Below, in pieces: positions 23,401 to 30,400 of a stretch of DNA of 64,000 bases (position 1 is the stretch's first letter; every line of letters begins with the position of its first letter). A model generated the notes under the pieces. That model was not told the origin of the DNA, did not search any database, and saw only the letters and a list, made by a program, of their open reading frames with translations. Made by a program: the position numbers and the translations under genes. Origin of the DNA: Symsagittifera roscoffensis (Eukaryota > Xenacoelomorpha > Acoela > Convolutidae); contig NC_087066.1 in NCBI RefSeq assembly GCF_963678635.1, positions 17,731,275 through 17,795,274 on the forward strand, read 5' to 3'.

Positions 23401-24386
23401 TGGATAGGCATGATCGTGAATGGAGGGAAACCATGCAGAGGTTGACTGTCACCGAGAGAACGGAGAAGAGGCCAGTGTCCATTCGCAGCCGAGGCGTTGA
23501 ACGGGATTGCAGGTCGATCGTCAACCAGCTGGTGACCTCGATGCCGAAAGAAGTATTGTTGAGAACTTCGTTCACTGAATATGGAACATCGAATCAAAAC
23601 CAAGCTACTGAGGAAGTCAGGATCAGATCGAAATCTAGCTTCACGAGGAGAGTGCACTTCACGGATGCAAAAGAGGAATACGAGCCAAGCCCAGATTGTT
23701 CGTCCATGGACGAGACAATGTCCGGGGAGTCTGACACCTTCGAGCCAGTCAAGGACGTCTCCTCTGATGAGTCAGACATCTTTGAGCCCGTGCAGGACGA
23801 CTTGTCCGGGGAGAGGTTGACTAGACCACCTAGGGGCAGAATTTTGTCTGGGGAGTCGGGTTCAAAGCGACCGATGGACAGAGTTTTGTCCGGGGAGTCA
23901 AGAAACATCTCAGACAACTTGGAATATGATGTTGAGGAATCAGTCGTTTCAAGTGGTGACTCGAGACCCCAGTCCTGGGACAACACGTCTGAAACAACTT
24001 CCAATTCCGATGTGTCAGAGATTGCGATCCACTCCTTATTGGTAGACTGGAAGCAGCGTGGGCTGGACCGGGAAATACATCAGGATCCAGACAGGGACAG
24101 ATACACCTCAGATGAAGAGGGCACTGTGGTAGACAATGCCGCAGACGAGCTCAAACTGATAGCAGTTTCAAAACGCCCAACCAGATTGCTGCCACATGGT
24201 ACGGTCGTCCGTACCAATCTGGAACCATCTGTGCAAGAAGCGACGCCTTTGAAAAAGATATGGTGTGATCAAGTTGATGGACGATGCTCATGCTCCGGAG
24301 ATAATGAGTGGGCAAATGAACGTGGTGAAGACGTATTTGAAAGCCAGGTACAGGCTGTCGGATCTCCTGAGGGCTCAACGAAATGA
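17487..24386 (+). CDS. Element A Gag-Pol, part 1: Gag, protease, RT, RNase H, spacer
   Basis: A 2,299-residue fused polyprotein from ATG 17487. A coiled-coil-prone N-terminal region (about 280-420) precedes a retrotransposon Gag capsid-like domain (about 500-710) and two CX2CX4HX4C zinc knuckles (from Cys741 and Cys793). The aspartic protease has LLDTGA with Asp1103. Reverse transcriptase follows, with LDLGSAFWQVPL and the catalytic YVDD at 1588-1591. RNase H has TDAS with Asp1738. The remaining ~430 residues are an acidic spacer with repeated SGES motifs, unlike standard gypsy Pol, where integrase follows closely. There is no stop or frameshift between Gag and Pol, so their ratio must be set otherwise. 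The frame ends at 24386; the integrase continues in the +1 frame from about 24262, whereas element B is continuous. That is a one-base mutation, an assembly error or, less likely, programmed frameshifting. Confidence 0.93.
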   Translation: MQRRDSLGSTTKIPRLSKGSTRKFRTRRSQTSFSSASDAFAEDESTKGQPDLSVIEMRLRSEKNFDGNQGRSAEAEPASETPVDPFDEGERTLIRPDFEPDGVLEREEVERTEETSERSEVEPREEVLYRGMSKSETKSYKWRREPSHLTSAHSSLAKQSNNAMMSSMSPGKEQTFSKAKKSWKSLYDERMASLPTVGLTSSDDYPEITHPDVNFTPCPRNEKSRKASSVSPTRPMSDGITMGASSTFDRLMTSMHKQKDGASSSTRLPPQLTSSSLGLTPPLGAAGDISDMFAGVMNGLDELRRDMTKRIDQVDERAHHGRENLKDELTHVKSQARFDQARLIRDTDQCLAESLAQANKESEEREARMTREIERLLNDHDNTYAQTMTGLERRLDAKSDLMMRKLDAILNGNSWQEHSNSRERSRHANVGDGTGNSARAQQGSRTNYEHRNKERPRAAPQRPGWTNPVPPEADATPETRLPTVPQVSSVPDLTTVSQDTTMYASMFEPLNRSLETFITKLSKSTERGERSRRTLKKPKSYKDESDGCIDTWIEVMKLHFEEENLSKKQECSALTSNLEGTALNCVMAKRANERDSARKIFDILLNRFGSGVQGHQAMVKFEKRRQRDEESIDKFLDDLELLRRRSNPDERISERNLAIASKFMDGVRSEELKTMLATHFTLSLDQVPTPDDLRMKSREYLLIKPRAQNRYSNYGNYSGTNTGANSSWYKPRDDMDKRRSCANCGSMDHHVSACSAYKQNMKAIGYFLEDADATDEDHEEYVRGLIMKYGPRCFFCNLEGHFKSDCTQFWDAVADAKHPRHEEALSGVKASRARLMNEAESRRKETTPSTFATKKVKTWPDEVVASNLEAESSSPLKVDYGLAARTALQNVKQDLATKEVEQWVRSELESTDLRESLNVLSKTTRAEDEKEPKKQGLNLNVISGKTFGMTKAGTKIMSIISVAGHQVVKNLSEPSEITLVHLDIYADYLKEKDPKLDSRAVRALLTTGGPRLMKVDGHYIDVHGPYPILMNVDGINIYTKAHITDANDQVGRIYIGQEELKVRRIGHNAMLEQDAVHIGCEADLAAHVLDVQGRQLSVKGLLDTGAVVSVMPVKTWTDMGFERSDLIPTNIRLAAANRGAIYVTGRTPIISLQLGGRHLWMSFLVVENLDESDQFILGRDFVRNFDVTIDLNDGLIRIRDPERKYEKRPLNKILINQAKVPIFLDRKVRLKPNQAVIATFRMRNLNELSNDRQVCLVPNPNSKSSAILGRSFSLTQSGLCVSVLLNTEATTVTIQRGKKLGYALPLNTDFLSVENLKKFDVTKCPLHANQECIMKRVIELKSSRKLFSMKSETDDGLSSCSNFPERPTEAELAANRPVLPEIEHLKGKISDKELDSLRAVLNRNADVFSKHKADIGCCNFVEHEIEIEEGSVPHREGARRMTPNKSEACRKEIEMLMEYDMIEPSKSPWACGVVMAKKKGGQLRFCCDFRYLNAVTIKDAYPIPRIDESLSKLGDAKFFTTLDLGSAFWQVPLRKQDREKTGFACELGLFHWKRMPFGLCNATATFQRLMAQALTSVTKKYGNLIMCYVDDVVIATPTLEDHIERLEEVFSCMKQAGLKCKPSKCEILKDSIKYLGRLVDKHGVRPDPEAVEAVLTWKAPKTDTQLMSFLGFANYYREFIKGYADKIYPMQKLMRNKGKKFTWTDEAQVSFENIKRELCEAPVLGMPTEKGMFVLDTDASVVAISGILHQEQEWNGRTVLRPIAYGSKVLSDTEMKYGAPKAEMFAVITFVEKYRAYLGSAPFKLRVDNRALAWLKTYSMDQSYIGRWIVRLDGYHMIIEHRTRDKHQNADSLSKKTEFYERLEEKQVNQSEIKDGFSFLDKETYDELPLTRWLDKSGHPIPGHPDLPVETAAEIKLLARGEPVPLDLLVRSNLVQQELTRLGINSIALLNKTVNVAPDVMGKLRDLLDREVDRHDREWRETMQRLTVTERTEKRPVSIRSRGVERDCRSIVNQLVTSMPKEVLLRTSFTEYGTSNQNQATEEVRIRSKSSFTRRVHFTDAKEEYEPSPDCSSMDETMSGESDTFEPVKDVSSDESDIFEPVQDDLSGERLTRPPRGRILSGESGSKRPMDRVLSGESRNISDNLEYDVEESVVSSGDSRPQSWDNTSETTSNSDVSEIAIHSLLVDWKQRGLDREIHQDPDRDRYTSDEEGTVVDNAADELKLIAVSKRPTRLLPHGTVVRTNLEPSVQEATPLKKIWCDQVDGRCSCSGDNEWANERGEDVFESQVQAVGSPEGSTK

Positions 24387-26970
24387 TAGAATGACGAGCA
24401 GTCTGAAAAGATGGATCGAGAATGGAGCACCTGACAAGGGAGACTTGGAAGAAGACAGCTACAAAATCCTGAAGCAGTTTTACCTGAAGAGAAAAGACTT
24501 GTTGTACCTGAATAAGGACGGAATCGTAGCCTGTAAGCGCAAGGAGGAGGACAAGGTCCTTTATAAATACAACTCAATAGTGTTACCACAGTTGTACCAG
24601 ACTGAGTTGCTCTTTCGCTCACATGATCAGATGGGACATCAAGGCGTGGACAAAGTGTATAACAGGATACAAAAACGATTCGAATGGCCGGGGTTGAAGA
24701 AGGCTTGTGAGAAATGGATAGCCGCATGCCTGTCTTGTCAACAGGCAAAGGATCCCAGGAAACTAAGGTTCCCCCTACAGTCAATAGAATCGTCAGGTTT
24801 CAACGAAGTGGTGCAAATTGATCACCAGAAAATCTGCATGACAGCAACGGGCTATAATCAGGTGCTGGTAATGATCGACCATTTTACGAAGTATGCGGAG
24901 GCGGCACCCTGCATGACAGCATCGGCAGAAGAAACGTGCGATCATTTGATAAACGTGTGGATAGCAAGGCATGGCTGCCCCATCACGTTCCAATCTGACA
25001 ATGGCAAAGCATTCGTAGGTGATCTCACGAAAGAGTTAATGAAAAGGTCGCAGGTAGCGCAGGCCCACTCGACCACTTATCACCCGCAAACGAATGGCCT
25101 AGTCGAGAGGCAGAATCGCACACTGGTATCCATGTTGAGAGTCTACTGCTCACGCTACATGGATGACTGGGACAAGCACTTACCGCAAGTGATGGGTGCT
25201 TACAACAGCACGGAGCATTCCACCACGGGAATAAGTCCGCATATGATGCTCACGGGTCATGAAAAAGCACTCCCGTTAACGTTATTCTACCCTGAATATG
25301 AAGGGAAGAGGACAGCACCGCAAACGTACGTGCGGGACGTTATTAGAAGACAACAGGACCTCAATGACTTATGCAGGAGGAATACGCAACAGGCGCAAAT
25401 TAGACAAAAAAGGAGGTTTGATAAAAGAACAGCCGATGCAAAAGCCTACTCAGTTGGCGATTACGTCTGGGTGTTCCAGGAAGTGGTTCCACCAAAAGGA
25501 ACCAAGAAACTATTAAAGAAATGGCGTGGTCCATTTCAGATAACAGAGGTGCATCAAGGAGGTCGTTTTTATCGGCTGAGCACCGGAAGAGCGGCTCATT
25601 ACGAGAATATCAAACCACACAACGCCTCGTCCGAGGATTGGTGCATCCCAGCGGACATGCAAGAGGGAGACTATTTAATAGTGGATCCTGCTTGTGAAGT
25701 GAATGAAAGGGGTACTCGCGACAAGAACGACGGGAATGAGATGGTGGACAATTGTGATCTACCACTGGATCTCGAGTTGACTGAGCGAGTAGAGGTGGAC
25801 GATGAAACTCTACCATATGCCGAAGAAGACTGGGATTGCCCAGAACAAACCGAAATTGACAAAGGAATACAGCCTGACTTTCCGCTCACTATGGAGACAC
25901 GCCAAAGTAAGAGGGGAAAAAACCAGAAGAAATACAATCCGTATGGCGAGGACTTCGTTGTAGACCGGATAGTAGTGAGTGATGTCATAGACTCGCTGGT
26001 GGGGCTGGACGAAGTAGCAATCCTAAAAGAAATCGACCTTGTGAACGATATGGATCAAGATTGGATCGACGATCGATCAGAACCGGAAGTGGAGTTCGAA
26101 CCAGAAGCGGAACAGACTCATGAGCAAGAACTAACAAACTTGCGCGTGCTCGAATGGCTCCACGATCTGCCGACAGATCCAAAAGAGACGATCCTGACGA
26201 TTCAGGACGTCGACAGAGATGGCGTCAGATACATCAGTCATGACAATACCGAGTCCAACTGGGTCGCCCCAGATGGTCCTCTACGTGTTCCACAATCCAA
26301 CCTCGGTCTCCTAGACTTTGGGCGATCGACGGGGACGTCGATGGATATTTTTGTCCGGGGAGTGGGGGTAGGACTCACCCACACCGAAAATCTCATGATA
26401 AAAAAATTAAAATCGGCAAGGGAAACCGGAGAACTAGAGACAGAGGGCGAGAATGCTAAGGAACCACCTTTTGGACGAATCTTTGAATCGTATTTTGATC
26501 TCCCGAACCATTATTCGAACAATATCGTGATAACGGACAGCGATTTCATACTCACGGAACGCACATGCGCCATAGCGATAACTGCGGACGTAAGCTTCAA
26601 AACAGCACTAGCGGCCGACTTTAAAAGGGAGTACAAGAATATCGAGTTTTTGTGGAAACAGAGGCCGGGTGTAGGAGGAGTGATAGCGTTGCCCCCTGTT
26701 GCATCACAGATACCAGGGAAATATTTGTGTTTTTTGGTTACGAAAGCTACTGATAGGCAACACGTGAATCCGGAGAGCTTGGTGTTGGCCTTGACTCGAC
26801 TTAGGGATTTCCTGGTTGAGAGAGGTGTGACCTCTCTCTCGTTGCCAGTGTACGATCCTAATAGGGGAAAGCTACATCCGAGAGAGTTGTACGCTCTTGT
26901 GCATGTGATATTTTCAGAGACTGACATAGAGGTTTACTTACATAAAAAATACTATCTGAGCATATGCTAA
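24265..26970 (+). CDS. Element A Pol, part 2: integrase and C-terminal macro domain
   Basis: An open frame in +1 phase relative to Gag-Pol, overlapping it by about 120 nt and with no ATG of its own at the matching point (the frame opens at 24253; numbering is from GTG 24265). It holds the integrase HHCC zinc module (His120 in SHDQMGH, CX2C in CLSC) and the catalytic triad Asp186, Asp245 and Glu281 (D59D35E). A GPF-type C-terminal module (KKWRGPFQITEV) follows. A ~200-residue acidic linker leads to the peptide FVRGVGVGLTHTENLMIKKL, conserved in element B. Residues about 753-901 form a macro domain, closest in pattern to the TARG1/OARD1 type: ADFKREY, LCFLVTK (Lys827) and a final Rossmann-like strand-helix series. 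The family's GCG-D loop is replaced by YDPNRGKL, so ADP-ribose hydrolysis is uncertain. Confidence 0.9.
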   Translation: MIKLMDDAHAPEIMSGQMNVVKTYLKARYRLSDLLRAQRNDRMTSSLKRWIENGAPDKGDLEEDSYKILKQFYLKRKDLLYLNKDGIVACKRKEEDKVLYKYNSIVLPQLYQTELLFRSHDQMGHQGVDKVYNRIQKRFEWPGLKKACEKWIAACLSCQQAKDPRKLRFPLQSIESSGFNEVVQIDHQKICMTATGYNQVLVMIDHFTKYAEAAPCMTASAEETCDHLINVWIARHGCPITFQSDNGKAFVGDLTKELMKRSQVAQAHSTTYHPQTNGLVERQNRTLVSMLRVYCSRYMDDWDKHLPQVMGAYNSTEHSTTGISPHMMLTGHEKALPLTLFYPEYEGKRTAPQTYVRDVIRRQQDLNDLCRRNTQQAQIRQKRRFDKRTADAKAYSVGDYVWVFQEVVPPKGTKKLLKKWRGPFQITEVHQGGRFYRLSTGRAAHYENIKPHNASSEDWCIPADMQEGDYLIVDPACEVNERGTRDKNDGNEMVDNCDLPLDLELTERVEVDDETLPYAEEDWDCPEQTEIDKGIQPDFPLTMETRQSKRGKNQKKYNPYGEDFVVDRIVVSDVIDSLVGLDEVAILKEIDLVNDMDQDWIDDRSEPEVEFEPEAEQTHEQELTNLRVLEWLHDLPTDPKETILTIQDVDRDGVRYISHDNTESNWVAPDGPLRVPQSNLGLLDFGRSTGTSMDIFVRGVGVGLTHTENLMIKKLKSARETGELETEGENAKEPPFGRIFESYFDLPNHYSNNIVITDSDFILTERTCAIAITADVSFKTALAADFKREYKNIEFLWKQRPGVGGVIALPPVASQIPGKYLCFLVTKATDRQHVNPESLVLALTRLRDFLVERGVTSLSLPVYDPNRGKLHPRELYALVHVIFSETDIEVYLHKKYYLSIC
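26341..26400 (+). promoter_or_regulatory. Conserved G-rich/hairpin block inside pol
   Basis: TTGTCCGGGGAGT at 26351-26363 is followed by a G-rich run and a stem (GTGGGGGT ... ACCCACAC). The corresponding block in element B (about 50405-50465, minus strand) is almost unchanged at the DNA level, wobble positions included, although neighbouring codons have diverged. This suggests a cis-acting nucleic-acid signal such as a central polypurine tract, packaging hairpin or splice signal overlapping the coding frame. The role is inferred. Confidence 0.5.
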
Positions 26971-27133
26971 GAATTGCGCTCGGCGATAAGTGGTTTTTAT
27001 TAAGTTGCTCGATAAGAATTAGAGTCAAGTTTTAGATTAGGTTAGGTCTTAGGTACAGTATTAGGGATTAGGTTTTTATGTGATGTTTATGTTATGTTAT
27101 TGTGATGTTATGTTTTATGTTAGTGTCATAAAA

Positions 27134-27153
27134 GACCTGGGGCACCCCAGGTC
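27134..27153 (+). promoter_or_regulatory. Perfect 9-bp hairpin, intercistronic
   Basis: GACCTGGGG and CCCCAGGTC separated by CA: a very stable RNA hairpin between the two large ORFs. A second one (8-bp stem, 27196-27214) follows 42 nt later. In a eukaryotic retroelement this could be an RNA export, packaging or 3'-end processing signal. The role is unknown. Confidence 0.7.
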
Positions 27154-27316
27154 ATCAAGGTGACAGCGTACATTCATGCTACTCTGACAAAAGTAAAGGT
27201 GGACGATCCACCTTGGTGCTAAAATTTTAAATCAGAATTGAAAAAGAGAATTTCAATGGAGAGTTTTAGAGAATTGATTGATGTTGCATCTTAAAATGAT
27301 GATTCTAAGTCGCGAC

Positions 27317-27327
27317 CTGTCTTTTAG
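27317..27327 (+). promoter_or_regulatory. Putative splice acceptor before ORF2 (element A)
   Basis: CTGTCTTTTAG followed by ATC. Element B has TTCTGTTTTCAG followed by ATC at the matching place upstream of its ORF2. No other sequence between the ORFs is obviously shared, so this is the best candidate for how ORF2 becomes the first reading frame on an RNA, by cis-splicing from the leader or by spliced-leader addition. Confidence 0.5.
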
Positions 27328-27400
27328 ATCTTGATTGATCGGAAATTGTTTACTGACACTGAATCAGAAGAGATTACACGAAGAATCAACACGAAAAGAA

Positions 27401-30400
27401 ATGGGAGATACTAACGAACTCATGGAATTCCTCTCAGCGAGTCTAGGAGCGACTCTAGACGAGATCTATCAGCGGCTGATCGATTGTGACTTCACACGAG
27501 AAGACCCGGGGTTGGCGATGTTTGTGGTCGCACTCCTCAATGCACTGGGAAGAGAGGGTCGAGGGAATCGCCCTACGGAAGTAGTGTTGATGTTGGCCTT
27601 CGGTGAGTCCGGGACCGCCGAGAGAGGCCGAAACCGATTGATGAGATGGAGGCGCGGAGAAATGTCCGGCCACGACCTGGCTCGTGAGCCGGGACTAGGC
27701 GAGCAAAGGGACCACCGGCTAGGTGAGATGCCCTTACCTGTCCAACCTGCGCAGCCATTAATCGGAGCGAAGAGACAGCGTGATGGGCCAGGCCCGTCAC
27801 ACTCGGTCGACTCTCCAACAGCTGCTCCCCCCCTGAAGAGAGTGAGAGTGAGCGAGATAGAGATCCAGACGTCGGAAACGATTGAAACACTGGAGAAGAA
27901 GGAGAGGGACCAGAGTGAGCTGTGTGCCAAACTTCAGGAGTACAGGACCATAGCTCGGGAGAGAGACGAATGGAAAAAGAAATTCGAAGATCTGCAGGTG
28001 GCCTACAAGGAGGATGAGATACAGCACCTGAAGGAGCTGTATATGGCGAAGGTGAGCCAAGTGTCACCGGAAATCCTGGCGAGCATGAGGTCCTCGGAGG
28101 GATCTAACGACACACGCCCCAGGACAACCGCGCAGGAGCTGTGCGCATCGAGAGGACCTGAGGTTCTGGATTTGCATGCATCAAAGGGGCACGAGGCTCC
28201 TCAGCAGACACGACCGTCTGCTTCGAGTCAGAGGTTCACGATACCAGACCCTTCTGACACCTATCTAGCTCCTCAATTTCAGGAATCATTTAACCAAGTG
28301 GCCAGAGCCGCGATGGATGAGATCAACAGAGGCACTGAACGGACACTGGCTAGGATCGTTCCTTCCCAGCGTCGTGATCATTCATCAGATGGCTCTGAGC
28401 GGGCAACCCGCACGATAGCGTGCTCTGCGCCTGGTGGAGTCTTCAAGAAGTCTCGCGTGGTAGATATCAGGAAGAACCTGATGACACGTCATCAGTTCAC
28501 GCAAGTGCCAGCCGAGCATCCTCGGGCCTGCTTGAACGACATGAGCTGGAACCCCGCCACGAGCGACCAAGTGATTCCCCCAGGGAGTCGCCATTTGATC
28601 ATTGGAGACAGTCTGGTGAGAGATCTGAATGAGATCTCCGTCTATGGCCAGACTACCACTCTGTCCTTTGGAGGAGCCTCAGTGGCTCAAGTGATCAAAA
28701 TGATGGAGTTCCAGGGCGAGGATCGTCTGGATACATTGATAATAATGCTGGGGACTAATGACGTCTCGAGAGCCCCCGTAACCCCAGAAAACAAGTGGGA
28801 ACCTCTGTTGGTGTGTCTGTTGAATGAATTGAAGGAAAAGTATAGACCCAGGCTCGTGATCCTGTGTACGATACCGCCAAATCCTTTGGTGGGTACTACA
28901 GCTGCGGATTTTATGAATGGCAACGTAACGCGGTGGAATGAAATGACCCGCAATCTGGTGAGGAACAATCCTGGCGAGTTGCGACTCCTGGATCTTGAAA
29001 ACATGCTACGTATGACTGATCACATCGAGCTCACCAGAGATGGAGTGCACTTCAATAGCCAACGAGGGAGACATTGGATCAACGATGTGTTTCAAACGCA
29101 GTTGAGAGAAGTGGAGCAAGAATTAAGGGCGACCGGTTCTTTGGCTCGGACCAATTCGACCGGAGGGAGTAGAGTAAGGGCAACCGTGCCCGAATCCCTC
29201 GCCAACCGCCTAGGGCCCTTGGCAACGGAGACGGTTGGAGCCGTAACCGTCGCTCCGAGCTTAAATGTGAGAGACAGGCTGGGGACTGCCCCTCCTCCCA
29301 GGCCGCAATCGATTGGAAGCCGACTCGGCAGATCGGTGGAACAGAGTAATAGAAACAACTCCCAGACCGCGTCTAGGAGGAATGATTCGCCTGCCACGAC
29401 GAATCCTGCTTCGACGGCAGGATCGTCGACAAGCACCGTGCCAGCGGAGGGAATTGAATCCGGCAGCAGGTTGCTTTGGAATAGTTCAGATCCTAGCCAT
29501 TGGGGTCAGTATAAGACGGACATGTCGGCGAAGTTGAACATGAATACCCTGACGTGTCGGGAAGATGTGATGAGAATGACTGGCGGTGAAAGTCCCACAG
29601 TGTCGCGACTTTATCGGATACCGGGCGTGGATTGGCTGCTAGCAGAGCAGGAGAAATTCAGCTCCTCGACCTCACTCCGACATGCGGACTTGGATGGATT
29701 GCCTCATGACAACACCTTTGGACCTCTAAACACCCGGTCGCTCACCGACGTTCGAGATAGGGCACGGGAAAGGACACCACCAGTGCGCAAAGGCAAGTTT
29801 CAGACGGAGAACAAACCCAGCAACAAGCATCACAAGATGTTTAGACAATTCTCTAAGCCACCCGGTCAGACGCCGGGCGAGTATTCAAGGGATTATCCCC
29901 GAACCACAACAGTGTTTGGAGACGACAAGAGATATGGGAATCTGAAGGCCCCAGTAGGTGATGGCCTTTTTGCAGCGTATGATCCCTTGGACATGAAGGC
30001 TGCCAAGTATCTGGTTGTGGCCGGCTCCGATTATCTCTATACACCCCGTTCTCTATTCTGGCCTGATGTGATTTTCTTAACGGCGCCTAAGCTGGACTGG
30101 GGACAGGCGATAGGCATGATGATAAGTGTACGGAGAGTGGTCAGCATGGAGCCGCAGGTGATAGTGGTTGCAGGCGCGAATGATCATCTACAAAGCAGAG
30201 GCCTATTGTCACGTCTGACGGATGGATCGATCCCGAGTAACGAAGTTATAGGGGAAGCGATCATGACACTGCTCTCGGCGATGGCCGAGGTAGAGGCAGC
30301 AGCAAGACAACGGTTCACCATGAATGTGGTGAAGGTGATCTTTGTATTGTCACCAGGCTACGCTGCGTTGCCTGAACCCCTTCAATTTGTGTACACGATG

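Larger units (their letters stand above)
26971..27400 (+). other. Element A intercistronic region
   Basis: 430 bp between the Pol stop and the ORF2 ATG. It starts with a T-rich stretch of repeated TTATGT, then two perfect hairpins: GACCTGGGG-CA-CCCCAGGTC (27134-27153) and AAGGTGGA-CGA-TCCACCTT (27196-27214). A splice-acceptor-like CTGTCTTTTAG ends at 27327, 73 nt before the ORF2 ATG. The layout would suit expression of ORF2 from a spliced or trans-spliced RNA. Confidence 0.65.

Noticed and set aside
27134-27214. Bacterial-type terminators
   Set aside because: The hairpins are not followed by a T-run and the context is eukaryotic; kept as RNA hairpins of unknown role.
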